Below, one piece after another: positions 55,469-64,000 of a stretch of DNA of 64,000 nt. Position numbers and translations under genes: made by a program. The notes under the pieces are model-generated. The model saw nothing but the letters and a program-made list of their open reading frames with translations. It did not search any database and had not been told where the DNA came from. Position 1 is the first letter of the stretch; every line of letters starts with the position of its first letter. Origin of the DNA: Lachnospiraceae bacterium (GTDB taxonomy: Bacteria > Bacillota > Clostridia > Lachnospirales > Lachnospiraceae); assembly GCA_029224965.1 (NCBI GenBank), contig JAQXVO010000010.1:1-64000 (forward strand), written 5' to 3'.

Positions 55469-55536
55469 CTTAAATAGCTTCAGCCAATAATCGATGGGCC
55501 CGATAGCATGCTGTGAATCTTCCCTGTATCAGGGAA

Positions 55537-57444
55537 TCACTCCAGTTCGAAGGCTCCGGTATAGAGCTGATAGTAGACACCCTTCTGCTCCAGGAGCTGA
55601 TCATGGGTACCGCGCTCAATGATATGACCGTGATCCAGTACCATGATGGCATCGGAATTCCGTACGGTGGAAAGGCGGTGGGCGATGACGAAGACGGTTC
55701 TGCCCTTCATCAGGTTATCCATACCCTTCTGAACCAGGGCCTCAGTCCGGGTATCGATGGAGGAGGTTGCCTCATCCAATATCATGGCCGGAGGATCTGC
55801 GACTGCCGCACGGGCGATGGAGATCAGCTGGCGCTGGCCCTGAGAAAGCTCGGATCCGTTATCGGTCAGCATGGTCTGATAGCCATCCGGAAGACGGGTG
55901 ATGAAATCATCGGCATTGGCAAGCTTGGCAGCATTGATGCAGTCTTCATCGCTGGCATCCAGATTTCCATAACGGATATTGTCCATGACCGTTCCGGTAA
56001 AGAGGTTGACATCCTGTAGAACAATGCCGAGGGAACGGCGGAGATCCGGCTTCCTGATCTTATTGATATTGATGCCGTCGTAACGGATCTTGCCATCCGG
56101 AATATCGTAGAAACGGTTGATCAGGTTGGTGATGGTTGTCTTTCCGGCACCGGTGGCTCCGACGAAGGCAATCTTCTGACCGGGCTTTGCATAGAGACTG
56201 ATATCATAGAGAACCTGCTTGTCCGGTGTATAGCCGAAGTCCACATGCTCCATCTGGATATCGCCGGTCAGTTTCGTATAGGTAGTGGTATTGTCGGCTG
56301 CATGATAGTGCTTCCAGGCCCAGAGATCGGTCTTATGATCCGCTTCGATGATATTTCCATTTTCGTCTTCTTCTGCATTTACCAGAGTGACATATCCACT
56401 GTCCTGCTCCGGCTCCTCATCGATCAGGGTGAAGACACGGTCGGCACCGGCAAGAGCCATGGCAACCAGGGGTACCTGCATGGACATCTGGCCGATGGTC
56501 TGGGAGAGCTGACGGGCGGCTCCGAGGAAGGAAATAATGATACCGGCTGACATGAGGTCGATACCGGTAAAACCGATATTGGTGGCATGTCCGAAGACCA
56601 TCAGAGCACCGACAAATGCAATGGCGACATACATGAGGTTTCCAATATTGCCGACAATGGGCATCAGTACATTACCGGACCGGTTGGCTTCGTTACTGTC
56701 ATTGTAGAGTTCTTCGTTCAGATTATTAAAGTCCTTTATCGTTGCATCTTCATGGACAAAGACTTTGACAACCTTTGTACCTTCGAGCATTTCTTCGACA
56801 AAGCCTTCCTCACGAGCCAGGGATTTCTGCTGCTTCATCATATATCTCGCAGAGTGAGTGGAGTATTTCTTCGAGACATAGAGAATCAGAAAGATAAAGA
56901 TAGCTGTGATCAGGGAAAGCCAGAAGCTGTAGGAAAGCATCATGATAATAATGGCAATGACCGTGAGCATGGACTGGAAAATCATGGGGGCACTCTGTCC
57001 GATCAGCTGACGGATGGCATCGGTATCGTTGGTGTAGGTGGACATGATGTCGCCGTGGGCATGGGTGTCGAAATACTTGATGGGCAGGCTTTCCATGTGA
57101 TTGAACATGTCATCCCGGAGATTTTTCAGGGTTCCCTGGGTGACCCCTGCCATGATCCTGGTATAGATAAAGGAGGCGGCCACACCGATTGCATAAATGA
57201 CGGCCATGACCGTAATATTCAGAGCAATTTTTTCCGCAACGGAGCTCATGCCGTTTTTCAGACCCGGGGTGATACAGTCATCAATCAGACGCTGAAGGAA
57301 GACGGTCGCAGCAGTGGAAGAAACGCCGGCCAGGACGATACATACACCGACAACAATCAGCCGGGCCTTATAATGCTGACCGATATAGGCCAGGAGGCGC
57401 CTGCCGGTTCCCTTTTTTGCAGTGGTAATTTTCTTTCCCTTCAT
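55537..57444 (-). CDS. ABC exporter (permease/ATPase fusion)
   Basis: GATGAGKTTITNLINRFYD, LSQGQRQLISIARAA, ABC TM domain. Confidence 0.93.
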   Translation of the reverse strand: MKGKKITTAKKGTGRRLLAYIGQHYKARLIVVGVCIVLAGVSSTAATVFLQRLIDDCITPGLKNGMSSVAEKIALNITVMAVIYAIGVAASFIYTRIMAGVTQGTLKNLRDDMFNHMESLPIKYFDTHAHGDIMSTYTNDTDAIRQLIGQSAPMIFQSMLTVIAIIIMMLSYSFWLSLITAIFIFLILYVSKKYSTHSARYMMKQQKSLAREEGFVEEMLEGTKVVKVFVHEDATIKDFNNLNEELYNDSNEANRSGNVLMPIVGNIGNLMYVAIAFVGALMVFGHATNIGFTGIDLMSAGIIISFLGAARQLSQTIGQMSMQVPLVAMALAGADRVFTLIDEEPEQDSGYVTLVNAEEDENGNIIEADHKTDLWAWKHYHAADNTTTYTKLTGDIQMEHVDFGYTPDKQVLYDISLYAKPGQKIAFVGATGAGKTTITNLINRFYDIPDGKIRYDGININKIRKPDLRRSLGIVLQDVNLFTGTVMDNIRYGNLDASDEDCINAAKLANADDFITRLPDGYQTMLTDNGSELSQGQRQLISIARAAVADPPAMILDEATSSIDTRTEALVQKGMDNLMKGRTVFVIAHRLSTVRNSDAIMVLDHGHIIERGTHDQLLEQKGVYYQLYTGAFELE

Positions 57445-57446
57445 GA

Positions 57447-59180
57447 TCAGGCCTCCTTTCTGGTTTGTGAATCATAGATTTCGCGGTAGATGCCGTTGGC
57501 CTTCAGAAGCTCCTCGTGATTTCCCTGTTCGACGATGGTACCCTTGTCCATGACAATAATGTGGTCACAGTCCTGAACCGAGGAGATTCTCTGGGCAATG
57601 ATAATCCGGGTCGTATCGGGAATCTGCTCTTCCATAGCTTTTCGGATCAGGGCATCGGTCTTGGTATCAACGGCTGAAGTGGAGTCATCAAAGATCAGGA
57701 TCTTCGGCTTCTTCAGAAGAGCCCGGGCAATACAGAGACGCTGCTTCTGACCGCCGGAGACATTGGAGCCTCCCCGCTCGATATAGGTATCATATTTCTT
57801 GGGGAACTGCTGGATGAATTCATCTGCCTGGGCCAGCTGACAGGCCTTTAAGATCTCATCGTCACTGGCCTTGGGATTGCCCCAGCGCATGTTTTCCTTG
57901 ATGGTGCCGGAGAAAAGGACATTCTTCTGAAGGACTACAGCAACCTGATTCCTCAGACTGTCCAGATCATAGTCTCTGACATCAATGCCGCCGACCTTGA
58001 CTGAGCCCTCACTTACATCATAGAGGCGGGAAATCAGCTGGATCATCGTGGTCTTGGAGGATCCGGTGCCGCCGATGATGCCCAGGGTGGAGCCGGAAGG
58101 AATGGTCAGAGAGATATCAGACAGGGCTTCTCTTTTCGCTTTTTTCGAATAGCGGAAGGAGACGTGGTCGAAAACGACCTCGCCGTTGGCAATTTCGGTC
58201 TTTCCATTTTCAGGAGAAACCAGAGTGCTCTTATAGGAAAGAACATTTGCGATACGCTGAGCACTTTCCGTTGCCATGATGACCATTACAAAGATCATGG
58301 ATACCATAATCATGGAAGCCAGGATCTGGACTCCATAGGTAATCAGGGAGGACAACTCGCCAGTCGACAGGGCGGAACCGTGGGTATTGATGATGGTCTG
58401 TGCTCCGAGGAAGGATACCAGGAGCATGGCCAGGTAGATTGCGAACATCATGATGGGAGAGTTTAAGGCCAGAATCTTCTCGACATGGGTGAAATCCTTC
58501 CGAATCTCTTCGGAACGCCGGCCGAATCTCTTCTTTTCATAATCCTCACGGACGAAGGATTTTACGACCCGGATGCCATTGACATTTTCCTGTACGGAGT
58601 CGTTCATCGCATCATATTTCTTGAAGATCCTGACAAAAATCGGGTGCACGAATGCGGCGATTCCAAGCAGTGCCACGGCAAGAACGGGAAGAATGGCGAT
58701 AAAGATCAGAGACATTTTCGCGTTGATATGGAAGGCCATAACTACGGAGAAGATAATCATGAAGGGAGCCCGGATCATGCCCCGTATGATCATGGAATAG
58801 GCGTTCTGGACGTTGGTTACATCCGTTGTCATACGGGTGACCAGAGAGGATGTCGAGAACTTGTCCACATCGGCAAAGGAAAAGGTCTGGATGTTGGCAA
58901 ACATGTCCTTTCTCAGATTCTTTGAAAATCCGCTGGCGGCTTTGGCTGCCTGAATGGCTGCCATACGGCCGCAGAAGAGGGAGCACATGGCCAGAATGAC
59001 AAGAATGAGGCCGTCCTTTAAGATGGGCTGCATGCTGCTGCCATTCATGTGGTCAATCAGAGAGGCCATGACCAGAGGAATGATACATTCAAAAATGACC
59101 TCGCCTGCAACGAAGATCGGCGACAGAATCGACGGCTTCTTGTATTCCCGGATGCTTTTCGAAAGTGTTTTAATAACCAT
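57447..59180 (-). CDS. ABC exporter (permease/ATPase fusion), partner
   Basis: GGTGSSKTTMIQLISRLYD, VSGGQKQRLCIARAL. Confidence 0.93.
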   Translation of the reverse strand: MVIKTLSKSIREYKKPSILSPIFVAGEVIFECIIPLVMASLIDHMNGSSMQPILKDGLILVILAMCSLFCGRMAAIQAAKAASGFSKNLRKDMFANIQTFSFADVDKFSTSSLVTRMTTDVTNVQNAYSMIIRGMIRAPFMIIFSVVMAFHINAKMSLIFIAILPVLAVALLGIAAFVHPIFVRIFKKYDAMNDSVQENVNGIRVVKSFVREDYEKKRFGRRSEEIRKDFTHVEKILALNSPIMMFAIYLAMLLVSFLGAQTIINTHGSALSTGELSSLITYGVQILASMIMVSMIFVMVIMATESAQRIANVLSYKSTLVSPENGKTEIANGEVVFDHVSFRYSKKAKREALSDISLTIPSGSTLGIIGGTGSSKTTMIQLISRLYDVSEGSVKVGGIDVRDYDLDSLRNQVAVVLQKNVLFSGTIKENMRWGNPKASDDEILKACQLAQADEFIQQFPKKYDTYIERGGSNVSGGQKQRLCIARALLKKPKILIFDDSTSAVDTKTDALIRKAMEEQIPDTTRIIIAQRISSVQDCDHIIVMDKGTIVEQGNHEELLKANGIYREIYDSQTRKEA

Positions 59181-59257
59181 TATGAATTGCGTCCTTTCTA
59201 CATATATCAGTGTTTGTGTGTGAGTGCCTGCCTAAGGCCTTCCGGATGACAGAGATT

Positions 59258-59722
59258 TTACGACTGTCTGTTGGAAACTATGCCTAAGCGTTCCTTATAA
59301 TCGAACATGTTTTTATAGAGCCGGTCCAGAAGCCGGTCCAATTCATGAATTTCTTCCGGACTGAAGCCTGAAAGATAGACCGCATCGGTTTTTGCTCGAT
59401 TTTCCATCACTTCGGAACGATGTCGGAGAGCATGGTCTGTGATAGAAATGATTTTATTCCTCCGGTCCTTGTCGTCCGTTCTGGATATTACAAAGCCGTT
59501 CTTCTCAAGTCTGTGGATCAGTCCGCTGACCGTCGGATGGGAAACGCCAAGCTCTTTTTCAATCTCTTTCTGCGTTGTCTGGCCGCCTGCATCAAAAAGA
59601 ACCTTTAATACATGGGCCTGAGAAAAGGTAAGACCCCATTTTTTCAGATCCTCTCCGAACAGAAAATTCAGAAGATTGTGGATCTGGCGGATATGGGGAA
59701 AAATACTGTTCTCCTCGATCAT
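59258..59722 (-). CDS. MarR family transcriptional regulator
   Basis: LKVLFDAGGQTTQKEIEKELGVSHPTVSGLIHRLEKNGFVISRTDDKDRRNKIISIT. Confidence 0.93.
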   Translation of the reverse strand: MIEENSIFPHIRQIHNLLNFLFGEDLKKWGLTFSQAHVLKVLFDAGGQTTQKEIEKELGVSHPTVSGLIHRLEKNGFVISRTDDKDRRNKIISITDHALRHRSEVMENRAKTDAVYLSGFSPEEIHELDRLLDRLYKNMFDYKERLGIVSNRQS

Positions 59723-59764
59723 CCTTCACCTCCTTATTGTTCGTATCGAAAATAGATTTACAGA

Positions 59765-59806
59765 CAAAAAAGTAGCGTGCTTCAGATTAAATCTGTAGCA
59801 CGCTAC
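59765..59806 (-). terminator. cstA terminator
   Basis: gtagcgtgct-t-cagat-taa-atctg-t-agcacgctac with T tract on the minus strand. Confidence 0.85.
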
Positions 59807-59903
59807 AATATAACATTTTGATGAAAACTTGTAAAGCAGAGAAAGGGACTTTCTCACATGCTTTATATAAATTTTAGAATTGAAGCTCCAGAAGCGTCTG
59901 TCA

Positions 59904-61634
59904 TCATGCTTCTGCTGCAACGGCAGAATTCTTCTGATCGTGACGGAGATGACCAAGTGTCCGGAAGCAGGTAACTACAACGACAGCGCCGAGGACAATC
60001 AGGAAGGCTGCTACAATGAGCTGGAGTCCGTTGATTAAGAAGACTCCGGTTCCGTTCATGAAGGCCTTTACATTACCGATGACATTCAGAATGATGGCAG
60101 TATAGGTAACTGCCAGCATGATGAACATAGGAACATAGATCATGCCGTTCTTTCTGTGAGTTGCCTTTAAGAATACAGCGACACCAAGGAGAACGATAGC
60201 TGCCAGCATCTGGTTTGCAGATCCGAACAGTGCCCAGATATTCTGATAGCCGCCCAGGCAGAGGATATATCCGGCAAGGAGAGTAACAACGGTTGCGAAA
60301 TACTGGTTGGTGAAAAGCTTCTCAACGACCGACTTTTCATTTTCAGGCTTTTCGGTTCTGAAAAGCTCCTGCATGAACATACGGCCCAGACGGGCAACAG
60401 AATCCAGTGAAGTCAGAGCCAGTGCAGAGATGCACATGGTCATGAAGACATTGGCAACGCTGGTCGGAATACCGAAGATTTCAAGGAATCCGGCAACACC
60501 GCTGGCGAAGATCTGGAAGGGAGTAAGTCCTGCAGGGACAGTTCCCTTGACGGCAACCGCTCCGACAACAAGCAGAGAGATAACTCCAAGGAGTGTCTCA
60601 AGAAGCATGGCGCCATAGCCAACGAAGAGCATATCCTTTTCATTTCGAATGGTCTTGGAAGAGGTACCTGATGAAACCAGGCTGTGGAATCCGGAAACGG
60701 CGCCGCAGGCAATGGTTACAAAGAGGGTCGGGAAGAGATAGCTTGTAACTCCGGTTGATGCATTTGTGATTGCAAAACCATTGAAAGCATTCAGCTTCAT
60801 CTGAGGATGTGCAACAAGAACACCGAGAAAACCGCCAAGGATCATACCGAGAAGCATGAAGGTTGTCAGATAGTCACGCGGCTGCATGAGAAGCCACATG
60901 GGAAGAACGCTGGCCAGGAAAAGATAGGCCATGATGACGAGGTTCCACTGACTGCCGGTCAGGTAGATCGGAAGCTTCATACCAACGGCAAACATAACAA
61001 CGAGAAGAACCAGGGCGATGACTACCTTGTGCCATTCCTTCTTGGGCTTTACATGCTTTAATACCAGGCCGAAGATCATGGCTACGCCGATAAAGAGAAG
61101 GGAAATGGTTGCGGCAGCGGCGCCGTTGAAGTTCTTTGTGACGGAGCCGTCGCTTGCAGCGGTGAAACCGTTAAAGGTAGAGGATGTCATGGAAGTAAAG
61201 GCTGCAATAACCAGAAGTGAGAATAACCAGCAGAAGAGGGAGAAGACTCTCCGTCCGGCCTTGCCGATATACTTCTCAATGACAAGTCCGATCGACTTGC
61301 CACCGTTTTTAACGGATGCGTAGAGAGAACTGAAATCCTGAACGGCTCCGAAGAAAATACCGCCGAAGAGGAGCCAGAGGAGAACCGGTAGCCAACCGAA
61401 CATAGCGGCGAGGATAGGTCCCTGTACAGGTCCTGCACCTGCAATGGATGAAAACTGATGAGCGAATACGGTGAGCTTGGAAGACGGAACATAATCCTTT
61501 CCATCATTCTTTTCTACCGCAGGGGTTTTGGCCTTGGGATCGATGCCCCAGGTCCTGGCCAGATAACGGCCGTAGAATGTGTAGCCACAGAGGAGCGCGA
61601 CTACGGCGATCAATAAGATTACCAGACTGTTCAT
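59904..61634 (-). CDS. cstA: Carbon starvation protein CstA-type peptide transporter
   Basis: KDYVPSSKLTVFAHQFSSIAGAGPVQGPILAAMFGWLPVLLWLLFG. Confidence 0.94.
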   Translation of the reverse strand: MNSLVILLIAVVALLCGYTFYGRYLARTWGIDPKAKTPAVEKNDGKDYVPSSKLTVFAHQFSSIAGAGPVQGPILAAMFGWLPVLLWLLFGGIFFGAVQDFSSLYASVKNGGKSIGLVIEKYIGKAGRRVFSLFCWLFSLLVIAAFTSMTSSTFNGFTAASDGSVTKNFNGAAAATISLLFIGVAMIFGLVLKHVKPKKEWHKVVIALVLLVVMFAVGMKLPIYLTGSQWNLVIMAYLFLASVLPMWLLMQPRDYLTTFMLLGMILGGFLGVLVAHPQMKLNAFNGFAITNASTGVTSYLFPTLFVTIACGAVSGFHSLVSSGTSSKTIRNEKDMLFVGYGAMLLETLLGVISLLVVGAVAVKGTVPAGLTPFQIFASGVAGFLEIFGIPTSVANVFMTMCISALALTSLDSVARLGRMFMQELFRTEKPENEKSVVEKLFTNQYFATVVTLLAGYILCLGGYQNIWALFGSANQMLAAIVLLGVAVFLKATHRKNGMIYVPMFIMLAVTYTAIILNVIGNVKAFMNGTGVFLINGLQLIVAAFLIVLGAVVVVTCFRTLGHLRHDQKNSAVAAEA

Positions 61635-62006
61635 AACTTATACCTTCTTTCTTTTTCCTCCCGGAGAAGATTTCATGGTATGGCCGCCTTTGGCCCGCAG
61701 TCCGGCAGATCAATGGTAAGCCTGCCATGGAGTCGTCTCTTTTACATGATCAATTCGTCAGATGATGATGCTCTGTATGCATGATAAAATAGAACAAGTT
61801 GACAAAACTGTCAAGTATTAAATGAAAACCATTCATCATAATTGAAAAATAGTCTAATTAACGTTTTTATTGTTGAATAAATTGTATACAAGACATGGGA
61901 TACGGTATGACTATGTAAGATAAGAAAAAGATTGGCTGTTCGGCTGAGGAGAGGCCAGTGAAAAAAAGACCTTGAAAGTGAAATTATACTGGGATCAGAC
62001 AGAAAC

Positions 62007-62020
62007 GGGAACGTTTTCAA
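62007..62020 (-). promoter_or_regulatory. Operator-like site upstream of pgi, identical 14-mer to 1422-1435
   Basis: gggaacgttttcaa = reverse complement of ttgaaaacgttccc. Confidence 0.55.
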
Positions 62021-62159
62021 AAAAGAGGGGAAAAACATGGAAAAATCTCTTTTTATAAGATATAATTCTTAAGGAATTAGCTATTATTTAAAATCCATTC
62101 TTATATATTTCAACGGTGGATTTCGTTTGAAGTTCAAGTCAGAATCGGAGGTAATGATT

Positions 62160-63740
62160 ATGATCGAGTGGAAGAATCTGGATACCCTGTCTTCCTTCCA
62201 TGAACTGGAAAAGGCTGAGCGTGTCAATCTTGTGGATGCAATGTCAGGTGAAAAGGGGGCAGAAAGAGTAAAGAAGTATTCAGTAGACGGCGCCTGCGGA
62301 TTCACTTACAACTATGCGGCAAAGGCTGTTGATGACCGGATTCTTTCTATTTTAAAGAAGCTTGCCGAAGAGGCTCAGCTTTCCGAGAAATTCGAAGATC
62401 TTTATAACGGCGATGTCGTGAATACCGGTGAGAAGCGTCTGGTCCTTCATCATCTGACCCGCGGCCAGCTGGGTAAGACCGTAATGGCTGACGGTGTTGA
62501 CAAGCGTGCCTTCTATCTGGACCAGCAGAAGCGGATCGCAGACTTCGCAGATAAGGTACATTCCGGCGAGATCACCAATGCCAAGGGTGAAAAGTTCACA
62601 ACCGTTGTCCAGATCGGTATCGGCGGTTCCGATCTCGGACCCAGAGCCATGTATCTGGCCCTGGAGAACTGGGCCAAGAAGCAGGGCTGCTTCCATATGG
62701 AGGCCAAGTTCATTTCAAATGTAGACCCTGACGATGCTTCCCAGGTTCTCGCCTCTACCGATGTCGCTCACGCAATTTTCATTCTGGTAAGTAAATCCGG
62801 AACCACCCTGGAAACCCTGACCAATCAGGCTTTCGTCATGGATGCCTTAAAGAAGGAAGGTCTGGATCCTGCAAAGCATATGATCGCAGTTACCTCCGAG
62901 ACCTCTCCTCTGGCTCACAGCAAGGACTTCCTGGATGCCTTCTATATGGATGACTATATCGGCGGCCGTTATTCCTCCACATCCGCTGTCGGCGGAGCAG
63001 TTCTTTCCCTGGCCTTCGGCCCGGACGTCTTCGCCAGATTCCTCAAGGGTGCAGCAGAAGAAGATGAGAAGTCCAAGGAGAAGGATCCTCTGAAGAATCC
63101 GGCTATGCTGGATGCCCTGATCGGTGTCTATGAGAGAAATGTTCTCGGCTATCCGAGCACTGCAGTCCTGCCTTATTCTCAGGCTCTGATCCGTTTCCCG
63201 GCTCATCTCCAGCAGCTGGACATGGAGTCCAACGGCAAGTCCGTCAACCGTTTCGGCGAGAGACTTTCCTATGTGACCGGACCGGTTCTCTTCGGTGAGC
63301 CCGGTACCAATGGCCAGCACTCCTTCTATCAGCTCCTCCATCAGGGAACCAATATTGTTCCCCTGCAGTTCGTCGGCTTCAAGAAGTCCCAGCTTCAGAA
63401 CGACGTCGAGATCCAGGGCTCTACCAGCCAGCAGAAGCTCTGCGCCAATGTTGCAGCCCAGATCGTAGCCTTCGCCTGCGGAAAGAAGGATGAAAACACC
63501 AACAAGAACTTCGAAGGAAACCGTCCTTCCAGTATTCTTGTCGGCGAGGAAGTAAATCCCGAGACCCTGGGTGCACTTCTGGCTCACTTCGAGAACAAGG
63601 TTATGTTCCAGGGCTTCCTTTGGAATGTAAATTCCTTCGACCAGGAAGGCGTTCAGCTTGGTAAGACCCTGGCCAAGAAGGTTCTGGCCGGCGATACCGA
63701 CGGGGCTCTGTCTGAATATGCCAAGCTTCTTGAGATCTAA
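62160..63740 (+). CDS. pgi: Glucose-6-phosphate isomerase
   Basis: VVQIGIGGSDLGPRAMYLAL, FILVSKSGTTLETLTNQAF, GGRYSSTSAVGG. Confidence 0.95.
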   Translation: MIEWKNLDTLSSFHELEKAERVNLVDAMSGEKGAERVKKYSVDGACGFTYNYAAKAVDDRILSILKKLAEEAQLSEKFEDLYNGDVVNTGEKRLVLHHLTRGQLGKTVMADGVDKRAFYLDQQKRIADFADKVHSGEITNAKGEKFTTVVQIGIGGSDLGPRAMYLALENWAKKQGCFHMEAKFISNVDPDDASQVLASTDVAHAIFILVSKSGTTLETLTNQAFVMDALKKEGLDPAKHMIAVTSETSPLAHSKDFLDAFYMDDYIGGRYSSTSAVGGAVLSLAFGPDVFARFLKGAAEEDEKSKEKDPLKNPAMLDALIGVYERNVLGYPSTAVLPYSQALIRFPAHLQQLDMESNGKSVNRFGERLSYVTGPVLFGEPGTNGQHSFYQLLHQGTNIVPLQFVGFKKSQLQNDVEIQGSTSQQKLCANVAAQIVAFACGKKDENTNKNFEGNRPSSILVGEEVNPETLGALLAHFENKVMFQGFLWNVNSFDQEGVQLGKTLAKKVLAGDTDGALSEYAKLLEI

Positions 63741-63858
63741 GTGAAGGATCTGTATTCATACAATCCGAACGAGAAGAGAATCTGTATTGAAATATAGACC
63801 GGTTCTCTATGGAGTACAGGAGTCGAAAATAGAAGAGCATCGAAATAAGATTCGTGCA

Positions 63859-63900
63859 AAAAAAGAGAGCGGGTGGAAAATTCCATCCGCTCTCTTTTTC
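63859..63900. terminator. Bidirectional terminator after pgi
   Basis: aaaaagagagcgggtggaa-aatt-ccatccgctctctttttc. Confidence 0.85.
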
Positions 63901-64000
63901 TAAGCAGGCTTGTTCGGAAGCAATGGGAAGACTCTCCGACCGGCCGCTTTTCGCTTCTTTTGTTTCTCAGGCAAAACGAAAGACGTCCTTGTAATCTTCC

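Noticed and set aside
1-64000. CRISPR array
   Set aside because: No regularly spaced repeats of CRISPR form seen; repeats found are coding or attachment related
63967-64000. Minus-strand CDS end (...EDYKDVFRFA*) entering the window
   Set aside because: Only ten codons visible; cannot be supported

Overview
The window is a Firmicutes/Clostridia-type chromosome segment (taxon inferred from gene content only) carrying one apparently complete temperate siphovirus prophage of about 34.8 kb. The prophage is integrated at the 3' end of a tRNA-Gly(CCC) gene: attL 11985-11999, attR 46756-46770, identical 15-bp core. Left host flank: ABC substrate-binding protein C-terminus, YitT-like protein, LacI-type regulator plus glycogen phosphorylase, a TetM/EF-G-like GTPase fused to a NYN (YacP/Rae1-like) nuclease domain, an SbcD/SbcC-like pair, and two tRNA-Gly genes. 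Right flank: SLC13-type permease, aminotransferase, pyrimidine nucleoside salvage genes, an Amt-PII fusion, two ABC exporter genes plus MarR, CstA and Pgi. Prophage order: integrase, repressor/cro switch, early recombination/replication genes, several DNA methyltransferases, a second tyrosine recombinase, DUF1492/ArpU-like regulator, HNH-terminase-portal-MuF/capsid-tail, BppU and leucine-rich adhesin-like proteins, holin and amidase. Main points of interest: (1) a MuF-type minor capsid protein with an AT-rich toxin-like C-terminus, followed by a small immunity-like gene and two terminators; (2) the ribosome-GTPase/NYN-nuclease fusion; (3) a methyltransferase M/S module flanked by direct repeats; (4) two genes each split at a 7-nt homopolymer; (5) an A AAA AAC slippery site in the tail chaperone genes; (6) an operator-like 14-mer shared by the lacI-glgP and pgi upstream regions; (7) paired arm-type repeats at both prophage ends. 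All product names come from reading the translations and family knowledge; no searches were run.
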